DNA of 64,000 nt from Eleginops maclovinus (taxonomy: Eukaryota > Chordata > Actinopteri > Perciformes > Eleginopidae): positions 16,224,293 to 16,288,292 of the forward strand of contig NC_086360.1 of the NCBI RefSeq assembly GCF_036324505.1, in the 5' to 3' direction. The notes under the pieces are model-generated. The model ran no database searches, had not been told where the DNA came from, and saw only the letters and a program-made list of their open reading frames with translations. Made by a program: the position numbers and the translations under genes. This document shows, one piece after another, positions 16,601-31,600 of the stretch (positions are counted from its first letter, which is position 1; the number at the start of each line of letters is the position of its first letter).

Positions 16601-19600
16601 ATGTTCTGTTCAGTGATTTTAATGGGCCTCATACATCTTTTATGTGAATACTAACAAAACTGAGGCCACTTTTATGCCCACATTTTTTCTAATACAATCC
16701 TTTATACTTTTTATTGACAGTAAGTGTTTGACTTATCCCTGACTTCAGAGATGATGTCTTGTTTGTATTCATCAATGGGATCATTAACCTCCTATGGATC
16801 ATTTATTAAAAAAAAAAGTTTTTCTTTTATTTGACAGTGTCTGTGTCCAGTCCCATGGTTCCAGGAGGCATAAGAAATATCCATGAGGGCAAAGTAGCAG
16901 GGCAGATGGCAAATGCTGCCAACCACCACTCAGACAGACATGGCACTGAGGACTATATGAACATCGTGCATCGACTGGGCAATGAGGTATGACTCGCAAA
17001 GACTAGAATTAATATATTTTAAGTTAAAAACCCAACCAACTGTCTTGTCACCCTAATAGACAATTTACCCAAATCAGCATATAGAGGACATGCTGTTATA
17101 TCACTGCACTATCACTACTCAGGTAGCAAACGGGCATTAGTGAGCATTTTTATTGTGAAAAACATTTAAAACACTGCTTTATTTATTAAATATCTGTGAC
17201 GCAATAGACGGCACAAACACATTCAGTAAGAATTCAGGTGCATGACTTTACCAACGGCAGAAGGCACCAGAGAAATAATTTCTTTAGGCTGATTATGTAA
17301 TGTTAACTAACGAAAAAACAGGAAGCCCAGTTACTTTAGTGCATCTTTAATTCTTTTTAGGTTTTAATGACTTTATGTTAAATGGGTTCAGAGATTCTTT
17401 TGAAATTGACAGTAGTTATGAGGTGGAATCTCCCCAGGTTTTTTTAGGGAGAACATAGGCTCAATGATATGCACATTGCCAAAGTGTTTGGTGTTACATT
17501 GAATTGACATTATAGTTCTGAATTGTCTCGATTTGATCCAATCATTTTGGTCACTAGTTGTTGTGTAAATATAATGAAATGCTTTATTAGCAACAATTGG
17601 ACCAAGATATTTTCAGAGGATGCTTTTGGTAGGCAAGTTTGAAGCTGATAACTGGTAGCTTACATGTCTCTTGTGTGTTGTCCAGGAGGGTGACTCCGCC
17701 ATGAGGAATCCTTCTTTCTCTCTGAGGTCTCCACAGTCTGGCTGTTCCCCAGCAGGGAGCGAAGGGACGCCCAAACGTAAGGACACTTGAGGAGGAAGGA
17801 AGACGCTACAGAGCCTACCTTTTAGTATTTAGGCAACAGCCTCTGGCTCTGTAAAACTCATAATTACCCAGAAACAGAATGATTTGTGGCCATAATCCCT
17901 CAAAGTGATACAATGCCAAAGTGATGTTTATTTCAGTCTTCATACTTAGCACATTTTTGGAGTGCAATGCCAGTTCTGTGTTTGTTTTTTTTTAGTTTTC
18001 ATGCCTTTGGAGGATAACTTTCTTCTCTTTTTGGTGTTGCTTCCTCTCAGCAGGTTCTCGTCCTCCACTGATTCTACAGTCACCACCTCCCTATGCCTCA
18101 CCAAGAGAGGGAGGACCTGACCAGAAACAGCTGCTCCAGCAAAGGAAGAAAGGCCCAGCAGTGAAAGAGGAGAAAGATATGTACGACATTGTAAGCTCTC
18201 CAAACAAGGACTCTACAAAACTTACCCTCAAGCTGTCCAGGGTCAAGTCAAATGAGTCCGATTCAGCAGGTAAGGAAGATTTTCGATTAGCTCAATCCTC
18301 GCTCGATTCCCATTTTTCTGTTATGCAGTTTCCTACATCTCCAGTTTCAAACTTAAATCACTTTCACAGCTTTTTAATCAATTAGAAGTACTATAAAGAG
18401 GTATGCTGCATGCATGTCTTTAAGAAGAAGAAAAAAACCCTCTCTGTAAAAACTTTGAGTACTGAAAACTGTTAGCCCTTTGAAATACAACCCTATAAAG
18501 TGTTCTTTTTAATATCTCAGGTGATGTTCTGCCAGGAATGGACGAGAACTCTGACAATATGGAGACAGAACTGGGCTTTCAGCAGGTGCCTGTTCTCCAG
18601 CAAAATCTTGGAGCTCGGCTGCATCATCCAGGTGGCGCCAGTGGTCTCCAGCCACCCAGTTCTCCGTACGACGAGGCAGAGCTGGATGCCCTCGCTGAAA
18701 TTGAAAGGATAGAACGAGAAGCAGCGAGTGAGAAGTGTTCCAAGGAGGTGCAAGATAAAGGTGCGTGGAATACCTATAACTATGACTATATGGATACAAG
18801 CCTGCACAAATTGTTGTAACTTTAGAAGTTTTACTAAAAAGTAACTATTGATCTACATGTCTTTTGTCTTTATAGACAAGCCACTGAAGAAGAGGAAACA
18901 GGACTCTTTTCCGCTGGAGCCAGGAGCGGGGGGACCAGGAGGACCCACAGGTGCCCCAGGCAGTGGATCGACAGGAGGGGGCAATGCAGGCAAACTGACC
19001 CCACAAGAGGCCACTGCAGCTGGGAATGGTGCCAGCCGACCGCCCCTCATGGTGAGCATCGATCTACAGCAGGCAGGCCGAGCTGATGGCCAGCTCGACC
19101 CCTGTCCAGCTGCCCCTATTCCAGCCCTAGAGGCCCAACGCTGGCCTGAAGAACCAGCTAGTGGGCCAGCAGCAGTGGAAGGTTCTGACACAGCTTTACG
19201 GTTGAAACCAGATGGACGGCCGGAAGTAATAAAGAACAGGGTCGATAAACACGACAGCAGGAGAGATGGTCGGGAGTCATCAAAACACAGACACGATGAG
19301 AAGTCCTCTGAGCGACGGGGAGATATGCCAAAGTCATCAAACAGAGGGGAACACGGACGAGACAGGGACAGAGAATCTGACAGAGATAGGAGGCATCGGA
19401 GCGAGACTGGTGGTCGTGACCGGCGATCACCTGACTCTCGCTGCCGAAGTGACCGAGATAGGTACCGAGCTTCTTCTACTGGAGAGCCTGGTCGGAGCGG
19501 CAACAGGCATGATGGTTCCAAACCGGCCTCATCCGCCTCTGGTGCTAAACTGCCAGATTCTTTCCCTGCTCAGCTTCTGGGAGGGCATAGTGGCGCTCTG

Positions 19601-22600
19601 AAGAACTTCCAGATCCCTAAGGTGATCTGGGCCGACCCAAACCAAATGTCTACCCACCTACCAATCATTCAACTTTCACTGCCTGCAATCTCACAAACCA
19701 AATCACACCACTGCTCGCTGTTTTTTTACATGTTTATGTTTTTTCATGTGTAAGCCTTTTGTTTATTCCTGGGATAACATTGACCCAAACATAACCATCT
19801 GCTTAAAGTAGAATATTTTTGTATTAATTTAAATCTTAAGTCCTGTGTTTAAACAAAAGCAAGTACCTCAAAGAAATGCTCCACTGCTGTTTCTCAGACA
19901 TTTCTTGTGGGTTAATTTCTACTCTAAGCTCTCACTGTTAGTATTGTGAAGCCCAATAGTCTGGACTGGAAAGATTGGTCTTGCTTATGTTTATTGTCAA
20001 CGCAGTGTTAAGAGATGCAACCCCCGGCCATTTACCATGTAGAGTTACTTGCCCCCACCACAGAAAAGTGTGGGAAGTCAATATTTATTGTTTTGTTACA
20101 TAAGAGCTAGCACATTTTGACATCTATTGCATACTAAAGCTTATTTTGCTTTACTGAAGGATCAGTTAAAACAAGACTAACCATCATAGGTGTGTGTTCA
20201 GCCACTGTATTGCAGCCATATTCAAATGGTTTAGTCAAATTGGTAGCTTATCACCAACGGTGGATACCAGCAATGAAAAGCCTACCTAAAATCTTGCTGT
20301 CAATCAAGTTTTTAGTTGAAGTTACTTATTTATGATGTTTATTGTCTCTTTAGGGCCCCACTATTGTTCTCAGCAGGTTAATGATTAGATTCAATTGTTA
20401 TTTAACTGTGTATGTCAGTCATTGGTAGGGTTCGCAACATAAAACAGTGTTTTGCGTTTGTAAGCATATCAGCAGAGTTGCGTAATTTGTTTATTTTAGC
20501 CAGTTAGGAATAAGTGCGTATTGCATATCAAATTTATTATAAAGACGCTGTGAAAAGGTTGACAGTGTAGACATCCACGCAAGTAATTGCCATTTTTCCC
20601 ATCACACCTAGCGGCTGGGGGCAGCTGATGCCTTGGCACTGCAGTGTTGACAATGTTCTACGTATTGACCATTATTTCTTCAATTTAACACACTGCGATA
20701 ATGTTCGGATAACAGTGGATTATTCCTTGAGTGTTTATCAGAACACAACTGGAAATTAACATCAAAATCACTAATCTCATGTTAATCGGTTTGATCCATT
20801 GTTTACTTGTTATTATCTTACATGGTTTTCCTTTCTGTAAACGAGGCTCATATTTTTTCTGTCCAAAACTTTAAAGTGTGATTTAAAAAGAAAAACATTT
20901 TTGTAAAATTTGAACTTCAGACTTGACAAACACTTCTCTAACTCCTTTCTGTTCGTTTGAATTTTTTCAGATCAAACGTGACATGGATGGCAGTGGCTCA
21001 AATGAAAGTCCAATGTGGGTACAGCCCAAAGTTAAACTGGAGAGGCTTGGTTTGGTACAGGACTTTGAGAAGAGGCCCAAGCCTGTAGTGGTCCTGAAAA
21101 AGCTCTCCGTCGACCAGATCCAGAGGTTCATCCGACACAGCAAGTCTGGGAAAAACAGGAACTCCTCAGGAAAGCCTGTCAAAGGTAAGAACAAGAAGCT
21201 ATTGCATTTTTTCACCACACACTTACATTCAAAGCAACATTACCTGTTAATACCCCAAAATGTAATTGTCAAATCCTCAGGTGGCATGGACCCCGCAGTT
21301 CTTAAGGAGCTGCCCCCAGAGCTGCTGGCAGAGATTGAGTCAACCATGCCCCTGTGTGAACGGGTAAAGGTGAACAAGAGGAAACGAAGCACTGTAAATG
21401 ACAAGCCCAAATATGCTGAGGTCAGCTCCGATGAAGACTTTGACGCAAATGGAGAGTGTAAGTCCAAATATTTATTTCTCATCAGTTCTTGCTTAAAGCC
21501 TTTGCACGTTTGTTTGGTCATTTGAGGAATATTCTTAGAATGTAATTAACTTTATTGACCAACAGTTAAAGCCTTATTAATATTAATATTTGTGAACATT
21601 TCTACACACAAATGAACTGTAAAGGGTTTTTGTTACTTTGGTTTTATTTATGATTTAGGGCCTAAATGTTGTTTCCCTGTTCTCCACAGCTGCAAGGAAG
21701 CGCCAGCGCCGAGACAAAGACAGGACCTGGGATACTGAAGAAAGGGAGCGCCGGGGTTCGGGCGAACATCGGAAAAGTGGTTCCCGGGACAGCCGACGAG
21801 GCTCAGGGAGCCGCTATCGAGACTCCTCTGACGAACATTCTCCGCCACCCAGCATAAGTGAAGGTCTGTATAAGTCCTCTGTCACAGGTTTTCCAATGAT
21901 ATGCTTTTGTTTTTTTAGTTTTTTAAACTTTTGTATGCGACAGAACTGCTTTGATTGGTCTCCACAGTAAATGTTAATGCAAAAAACAGCAACACAAATT
22001 AAATGACATTTTTGTTGCTCAGTCGCCAGAAAGATGAAGATTAAGGAAAAGCAGAAGAAACGGAAAGCATATGAACCCAAGCTGACCCAAGAAGAGCTGA
22101 TGGACTCGTCCACATTCAAGAGGTTCTTAGCGAGCATTGACAACATACTGGAGAATCTTGAGGATGTGGATTTCACTGCCATGGGTAAATATCAATGCTG
22201 ACTTTGCTTTGTGAATCCAATTGCAGAAACCTCCCTGTATTTTTATTATTCCTATGTTTTGGATTTTGCATCTGTTGTAGTGAACGTGAATTGTGAATTT
22301 GTCACCAACCTCCACTTGGAATCTAGGATAAGCCATGTGCTAATTATGAGTATTTTAAATAAATGTCTTAATTGATCAAAGTATGACATTTTGGACAGAC
22401 TTGTATGTAAACTGGAACTTGAGTGGTTGTGGCCGACATACAACAGCTAGTTAGTAACTCTAGTTGTGATTTTGTGTTGTGTTCTCCAGCAGCAGCAGAT
22501 GATGATGAGATACCTCAAGAATTTCTGCTCGGAAAACACCAGTTGAATGAGCTGGGCAGCGAGTCCGCCAAGATTAAGGCCATGGGCATCTCTGGCAGGG

Positions 22601-25600
22601 TACTGGATATTATAGTATATGAATATAAAGACATTTAGATTCCACGGTTGTGGATATGTGGTGCTCTTTCGCATGTCGGTCTAAATAACTGTCTGTGTTG
22701 TTACAGATCCCGACAGAAAAGCTGGTGAAGCTGCTGAACATACTGGAGAAGAATATCCAGGATGGTTCCAAGCTCTCCACCATGATGTGCCATGTGAGCC
22801 TCCTGCCTCCCTCTCTCTGTGTTGAATATTGATTGTAGTATATCTTACCTCAGCAATGTGTGATAGTATTTGTTAGAGATTTCAATAGATACCCATTGGT
22901 AGCAAAAGTTTCAAATCGTTAAAATGCTTCAAATGTTTTTCTCGGCTAGACTGAACATAAGTCTTTGGCCTCCAGACAGCAGTTTATTTCAATGATTCAA
23001 TGATTTCCATCTAACTTCAGGACAATGATGCTGAAGATGAGGAAAAACTTTGGCGGGACCTGATAATGGAGAGAGTCACAAAGTCAGCAGACGCTTGTCT
23101 CACAGCTCTTAACATCATGACCTCATCACACATGCCGAAAGCGGTCTACATAGAAGACGTCATAGAGCGGGTGCTACAATACACCAAGTTCCATCTGCAG
23201 AACACACTGTACCCACAATATGACCCGGTCTACAGAGTGGACCCTCATGGAGGTGTGGATTAAGAAAGAAAGCTTTATTTTGTTTGATTTGATGCAGTTG
23301 GGATCAGAGTGAAACTGAATTGACTTGCTTTTTTGCTTGTTTTTCTTTAATCTCTTTTATGAAATGTCTTCTGGTTTGATTTATTTAGTTTTTAGTTATT
23401 ATTTGTCATGGTCTATATAAAGCACTTTGAATTGCCTTTTTGTTTGCAATGTGCTATATAAATAAACCTTATTGTATGAGTTATTGCAACACAGTGCTAC
23501 ATTTTGACTGACAATTCTTTTTTGTTAACTAAAAAACATATTATTATGTAGAGTCATTGTTTACCATCAAATACAGTATGTAATGCAGTGACTCTTGTCT
23601 ATCTAGGTGGCCTTTTAAGTTCCAAGGCAAAGCGTGCAAAGTGCTCCACACACAAGCAGCGAGTGATCGTCATGTTGTACAACAAAGTGTGCGACATTGT
23701 CAGCAACATCTCTGAGCTCCTAGAAATCCAGCTGCTTACAGACACCACCATTCTCCAGGTAAAAACAATGTGAAACTGCATTCATCTGTTTATCAAGATA
23801 AAGGTTCCGGCTTTTACCAGATGATCTTCTATGATGTTCTTTTTTTTAAATCCAGGTTTCTTCCATGGGAATCACTCCTTTCTTTGTGGAGAATGTCAGT
23901 GAGCTGCAGCTGTGTGCCATTAAACTAGTAACAGCTGTAAGTCGCATTATTTTCTCATTATTTTTTTATGTTAAGGGTCTCCCTCTGACTGTGTACAGCC
24001 ATTGAATGCATGTTTCTATTTTTCTAGTAGAGGTTAATCTTAGTTTTACTACGTTCTGTCTCCAGGTGTTCTCACGATATGAGAAGCATCGGCAGCTGAT
24101 CTTGGAGGAAATCTTTACCTCTTTGGCCAGACTGCCCACCAGCAAACGCTCCCTCAGGAATTTCAGGTAATTTGTGAATTCACATTGATTTACGGTTGCC
24201 AGGTCAGGCTGAGATGTGGCATCAAATTAAAGGCTTAATAATTGTCCAACCAACAAAGTAGCAGAAATAATAGTTGAGGCAGAGCTGAAGATACCCGGAG
24301 TAGTGTCATTACACATATCCATGCTTCTCTTGTGCCTAGGCTGAACAGCTCAGACCAGGATGGAGAGCCGCTGTACATCCAAATGGTGACAGCTCTGGTG
24401 CTGCAGCTGATTCAGTGCGTGGTCCACCTCCCCAACGACAAGGATTTCTACGACGAGTACGATGGCAAGGTAGGGCAGCAAGCAGAAACACAAAACATCC
24501 TTGCAAGAGGCAAATACAGAAACACATTCAGACATTCAATTTGCTTTTTTTTCAGGTGGATCAAGATGTGTTGATAACCAACTCGTACGAGACTGCAATG
24601 AGAACAGCACAAAACTTCCTCTCAGTCTTTCTCAAAAAGTAATTACTTTCGCACTTTTGGTTGCTTTCAAGTAGGCTATGGTCTTTCTTTTGAGCAATTT
24701 GAGTTGTACTGAAGCAGTCCCCTTAAAGTATTTATATAAGTGTGTACAGTGTAGACCAATGCAGTAGATGGATTGTTTTAGTGTGTAGGAATGTTAGTCT
24801 TCCTTTCCTGGTGGCTTCATGACTTGACATTCTTTTCAACCATTATCTCTTTATAATTATGCTGTCCCTTTTTCCCTGTTATTCCCCCCGTTTCCTCCTC
24901 TGTCACATTTTTTATCTTTTCCCGTCCTCAGGTGTGGCAGTAAGCAGGGAGAAGAAGACTACCGGCCATTGTTTGAGAACTTTGTCCAGGACCTGCTATC
25001 GACAGTAAACAAGCCAGAGTGGCCTGCTGCAGAGCTGCTGCTCAGTTTGCTTGGCAGACTACTGGTTAGTATAGCATAGCTCCTTCTTTTAACTGAAAAC
25101 GTAACGTTTTTTCAAAGCGTACAGATAAAAGTCAATCTTGTTCTTGTGTAAGTGTAAAATTATATTTCTAATTGTGTCTCTGCTCCCATCAGGTACACCA
25201 GTTCAGTAATAAGCAGACAGAGATGGCTCTGAGAGTAGCATCTCTGGACTACCTGGGCACAGTGGCTGCCCGTCTGAGGAAGGACGCGGTCACCAGCAAA
25301 ATGGACCAGAGATCAATTGATCGAATCCTGAAAGAGGTATGAGACTTCACATTGGATGTCTTCATTTTCTCTCACACATACGAGTTAATGTATATAATGA
25401 TAACTGAAATGGAACATTTATAAAAGGCCTTTGTAATCTCTCTCTGCCTATACAGTCTCAAGGTAATGATGAGACCCAGCAGCTGCAGAAGGCTCTACTG
25501 GACTACATGGAGGAAAATGCTGAGACTGATGCCTCACTGGTGGTGGGTTTACATTAGACTGGCTGTGCAAGTGATTTTAGACACCATGTGAACTTTATGT

Positions 25601-28600
25601 AATTGAAATCAGTGTATGTGCATGTTCTGAATGTGTCATGTTGTGTTTTGGTTTATTACTTTAATTGGGTTTATTGGCCACCACAAGCTTGAAAAAATCT
25701 ATTGTCCATTCATGCTGTTATCTCCTCAAATTACTCAAATGCCCCTTAAAAATAATAAAATGGCTAAATTGAAGGCATACATAACAATACTGACTTGTAG
25801 TAACTATGTGTTTATTAAATTATTATTTAATAATGTTACTATAAATAGCCTTGAATAAACACAATACTGGGATATTCTTTGTCCTCTAGTTTGCTAGAAA
25901 GTTCTACATTGCCCAGTGGTTCCGAGACACCACAACAGAGGCTGAGAAGTCCATGCGGAACCAGAACCCAAAGGATGAGGACTCATCAGACGGACCACAA
26001 CATGCCAAGGAGATGGAAACCACCGGTGAAATTATGCAACGTGCTGAGAAGCGCAAGAAGTTTTTGCGCAACATCATCAAGGCCACGCCAGCTCATTTTG
26101 CCACACTGAAGTAAGGATTATATACTATGTCATATTACGCTATTTGACACTTTAAATGTATTTTTCTCATTTGTATTGTCACTGCCTCCTGTCAGTTACA
26201 GTCCGTCTGTTAGATGTATAATCCTCTGACGTTCGCCCTCTTTGCCCCCCCTCCAGAATGAACTCTGACACTGTGGACTATGAGGACTCCTGTCTGATCG
26301 TGCGTTATTTGGCCTCCATGAGGCCGTTCGCCCAGAGCTTCGATATTTATTTAACACAGGTAAGATTTGAAATATTCTTAGTGAACTCTTATGTGAACTC
26401 TCGAAGAAAAAAGTAAGAACGTTCATCAGCTGGTGCATTTATTCTTCATTTTCTTTTTTTACAGATTCTGCGAGTCCTTGGGGAAAGTGCCATCGCTGTA
26501 AGGACTAAAGCCATGAAATGTCTGTCTGAGGTTGTGGCTGTGGACCCCAGCATACTTGCAAGGGTATGTTAGGATCTTTGTTTGCCAAGATGTTGTGGCT
26601 TCTTGTTACATTATTGCTATGTCAAACGTTTGTTTTTCTGTACTCTTTTCTGTCCTATGCTATCATATATAAGCAAGTGCTGTATTCTGAAACAGTCTTC
26701 TCCCCTTCTGCAGTCCGACATGCAGCGTGGTGTCCACGGCCGTTTGATGGACAACTCCACCAGTGTGAGAGAGGCAGCTGTGGAGCTGCTGGGCAAATTT
26801 GTGCTCAGCAGACCCCAACTCACTGAGCAGTACTATGACATGCTCATAGAGAGGATACTGGTAAGTTGCAGAATCTGACTCATTGTAGACTGGTTGTAGA
26901 CCAGTGAACTGTACACATAGTAGACGGCTTACGTTTTTGAAGTGCAGCGGTCTGGTGGTAATCAAAATGTAGAAGTATATTTATTTTGGTTCAGTGCTCT
27001 TTTTGTTTCGGCTCCCCTGAATGATTGTGTGGAGGCAATTGGCACATTTTTAGGTCATTGCTATTGTATGCATTAGGACATACCCAACTGTGTACCATGA
27101 TGGCAATTACATGACATTATTTGCACTCCACTAATGTGACCTTAACCATCTGTGCACCGGCCCAACTTAACTGGCGTCTCCGTTGTTGATTTATCAAAAC
27201 ATAATTCACGCTGCAAGCTTTTCTTTTCTGGTCACTCAGTTTACATGGAAAAGCACTGCAGGGATTGAGTTTGAAGGAAGTGTTCTTATTGGTGTTTCAG
27301 GTTTGCTGTTTCTTGATGGAATTAATGAAATAAGCAGCCCGTTTATAAGCAGGATGCAGTCTAGTATTAACAAAGAACATTGTGAAGTTTGTGGCAATAT
27401 AAGCCATCATTTTGAAACACCATCTAACACACAAGCTTTGCACTGAGTCTTTCTACTCAGCTCCTGACAAGTGAACATACTGAAATTGTTGTGCCTGTTG
27501 TCATGGAAATGAACAAGAGGGTTCATGAGAAGTTCACTCTTCATTACAGTCTTCAGCTGCCACCTATTGGTAGAAAAATGCCATTGCACCCCATTCACAC
27601 GTTTTTTTGTTTACAATACACAGGACACTGGTATCAGTGTAAGAAAACGAGTGATCAAGATCCTCAGAGACATCTGCCTGGAGCAGCCGACCTTCAGCAA
27701 GATAACTGAGATGTGTGTGAGGATGATCCGCAGGGTCAATGATGAGGAAGGAATCAAGGTATGGATCCACGGCACCTTTTGTCTTTTCAAGGTGTATCAT
27801 TACTCACCAATTTATTTATCTCTCATCTGCTTAGATGCAATGCTCTGTGTTCAAATATATTATCACAAAACCTTTGAAAGATACCTTCTAAGGTTTAAAT
27901 TTAAACTGAAGATGTGAACTTGTTTGCTTTATAGAAATTGGTGAATGAAACATTCCAGAAGTTGTGGTTTACTCCGACTCCAGCCCATGACAAAGAAACT
28001 ATGACCAGAAAGATCCTCAACATCACTGATGTGGTAAGTTTGACTGACTTACCAGTTAGTTGAAAACCAACAACACTGGTGAAGTTTGGACAGGGATTTT
28101 GTGATTGTCATGAGTCTGACTTGTTCTTTAGGTTGCAGCCTGTCGAGACACTGGCTATGACTGGTTTGAGCAGCTTCTTCAGAATGTAAGTATTTGATTT
28201 TGTGTCGTGGCTTCATCTCGTGATGATTGTATGGATGTTTTTTAATGAACATTGTCTCTTTTGCTCTAGCTTCTCAAGTCTGAAGAGGATGCATCGTATA
28301 AGCCAGCCAAAAAGGCCTGTGTACAGCTTGTTGACAATCTAGTAGAGCACATCCTAAAATATGAGGAGACTCTTTCAGGTAAGCAAGTTTATCCTTTTTT
28401 CATAAATGAATCTTTCCAAAAACAAAAACAGCAGTTGATTTTCTTTCAGACCCCTATCTATACTTACAGTTAAGTCAATCATTGCCCTACAGGAGGTTTG
28501 ATTTGAGTGAACATTTGAATTAATTTATTCAATTTTGACTCTGCAGAGACCAAAAGTGTAACACGGCTAGTGGCGTGCATCACCACCTTGTACTTATTCA

Positions 28601-31600
28601 GCAAGATCAGGGCGCAGCTCATGGTCAAACATGCCATGACCATGCAACCCTACCTGACCACAAAGTGTAACGTAAGTTGTGTATATTAAATCTATTTTGT
28701 TGTTGATAAATATACAAAGAACTACTCTCAATCTTCTTGCATTACATGTTCTTTTACAACAGAATAAAGATCTTGCACAAAGAGTTCACTGCCTAATCCA
28801 GAGATTGATTTCAGCAATAAAGATCTGGCAATAGAACAGATCCACAACCAAATCTATATTGGATCGGATCTATCAGAGCTTTCCCCATTGATAACTCTTT
28901 AATTTTTTCCCCTGCAGACTGCCAATGACTTCATGGTCATCTGTAACGTGGCGAAGATCTTGGAGCTTGTGGTTCCTCTGATGGAGCACCCAAGTGAGAC
29001 TTTCCTTGCCACCATCGAAGAAGACCTCATGAAGCTCATCATCAAATACGGCATGACGGTGCGTGGTTGTGGCTTTTTATCCATCATAGCGGGGGCACCA
29101 TTGTGGACCCATGTTTCCTTTGTAACATTTTAAGTGTACATGGTGTTGTTTTAGAGATGAATTGATGGTCCTCCTTCCTGTTTTGCAGGTGGTCCAACAC
29201 TGTGTGAGCTGTCTCGGAGCTGTTGTCAACAAAGTCACGCACAACTATAAGTTTGTCTGGGCTTGCTTCAACAGATTCTATGGTGAGACATAGTTAGAAA
29301 TGTTGACCTTCCATGTTGTGTTTGCCTGCAGTTTAAAACATTACCCATACCAACGAAGTTTAACTTGTGATTATACTTTTAAAACAACATATTATTTTAT
29401 AGTTTTATCTATTCTCCAGAGAAAAATAACACAAACTGCAAAAAACAAACAAAACAAAATTAGGACACACCCCAAAATGTTTTGTTTACAGGTGCACTTA
29501 ACAAGCTGAAGGTGCAGCATCACGAGGATCCCAACAGCACGACGCTGGTCGCAAACAAGCCCTTCCTGCTGCGATCACTCTTCACTGTGGGTGCCCTGGC
29601 CCGGCACTTTGACTTTGATCTGGAGGAATTCAAAGGCACCAACAAAGTACGATGATTTATAATGTTACACATTTTAAATTAAAACTGTGAAAGCTATGGA
29701 TTATGGCTGTAAGTCTATTTATTGCTAATTTGCTTTTGGACACGGACAGAGAAAGTGTTGTAGGGAATGCTTGGATGTGAAACCAAAGCCGTTGCTCTAC
29801 CACCTTTATTGCTGCTTCAACAAATGATTGAATCTATGCTTAAGACTCTTATTACTATGTCTGTGTGTTGTGAACAGGTTATTATCAAGGAGAAAGTTCT
29901 CGAGCTCCTGATATACTTCACCAAACATGAGGACGAGGAGGTCAAGACCAAAGCCATCATCGGCTTAGGCAAGAACACTTTTTACATATAATAAAGTTTG
30001 GCAAATGTAAAGGTCACACTATTTATTGCCTCATGCGGTAGAAAGACTGACCTAATATGATGTGTGCTGCTGAGTCTCAGTGTTAGTGCCAACGTGTACA
30101 GGACTGAAATCGCAAGACCTGCTAAGTGTTAGAAGCCGATTTTCTTGTTGCAGCAGATGGAGGTACATTGTTTTCTTGTTCTAACATGTCTTTGATGTTT
30201 GTTATTCCTTTTCTCTCAGGCTTCCTTGTGATCATGCATCCCAGCCAGATGTTTATGCCTGAGGTGAAGAATTTGTACAACGGCATCCTTGCTGACAGTG
30301 CCTCCTCCATCAACCTCAAAATCCAGATCCTTAAAAACCTCCAGACATATCTTCAGGAGGAGGACACGCGGATGCAGGAAGCAGACAGAGAATGTAAGTG
30401 ATTCTGTGTTTTTCACTTTACTTTAAGGTTTTTTGATTTAACACTCCAGTGTTACATTCTCTTACAGCATATCAGCAAGGTTCAGGTTCATTTTATCATA
30501 TTTTGGGTCCTTGCAGGGAAGAAACTGTCCAAACAGGAGGATCTGAAGGAGATGGGAGACATCTCATCAGGGATGAGCAGCTCCATCATGCAGCTTTATC
30601 TGAAACAGGTGTTGGAGGCATTCTTCCACACCCAGTCCAGTGTACGGCACTTTGCTCTCAACGTCATTGCTCTCACACTCAACCAGGGTCTCATCCATCC
30701 TGTCCAGGTAAGACATGAAAGCCAGAAGCTGTCATACCACCCTACCTTTTTGTAAATGATAAATAATTAAGTTAAATTGTAATCATTATTTTTTGCGAAA
30801 AAACAATAACCAGTAATATGATCATAAGCATGTGTTCATAACCTCTTTTTTTGCCCTGTCTGCAGTGTGTACCCTACCTCATTGCAATGGGAACAGACCC
30901 AGAGGGCAGCATGAGGATCAAATCTGACCAGCAGCTGGTGGAGATTGACAAGAAGTACACAGGATTTATCCATGTGAGTCGTTGTGTTGTAGAGTTGGAA
31001 AATAATACGGCCAGATTCTAAATATAGTAAATAGTTAATTTTGTTTGCATTGTAGAGGGAACTTCTGTAGTTATGGAGAATTCTGAAATATATTTGCCAA
31101 TTGTCTGCATAACTAACTCTGTAACACTTTTCTTTCTATGTATTCTTTCACAGATGAAGGCAGTTGCTGGGATGAAAATGTCTTACAACTTGCAGCAGGC
31201 CATCCAATCGTCTCGCAGGGCCATCATAAGAGGATACAGACAGGATGAGACGCACTCGGCTCTCTGCTCCCACCTCTTCACTATGATCCGGGGGAACCGG
31301 CAGCACCGGAGGGCTTTCCTCATCTCACTGCTGAACCTCTTCGATGACAGTTCTGTGAGTAAACCTGGGCTCATCTCTCTCCTAATTATCGACATGCTAA
31401 GAGAACATTTTCGTTCAACGAAAGGGATAAAATGTTTTAATACAACTCTTGAAGATACAGATAACACTACTGATTTTAAAGAAAAACCTTAGAAGACAAA
31501 AATCACACTGGAGTTGCTAAATGTTAAATCCTACTATTTTACTGTCTTGCAAATGTAATAAGCACAAGTTTATTTTAACATGTATGAATGGTTAAATTCT

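Noticed and set aside
18853..19521. 222-codon open frame antisense to the large nipbl exon
   Set aside because: It is a shadow of the biased Arg/Ser/Asp codons of the true nipbl exon; no independent signal supports it.
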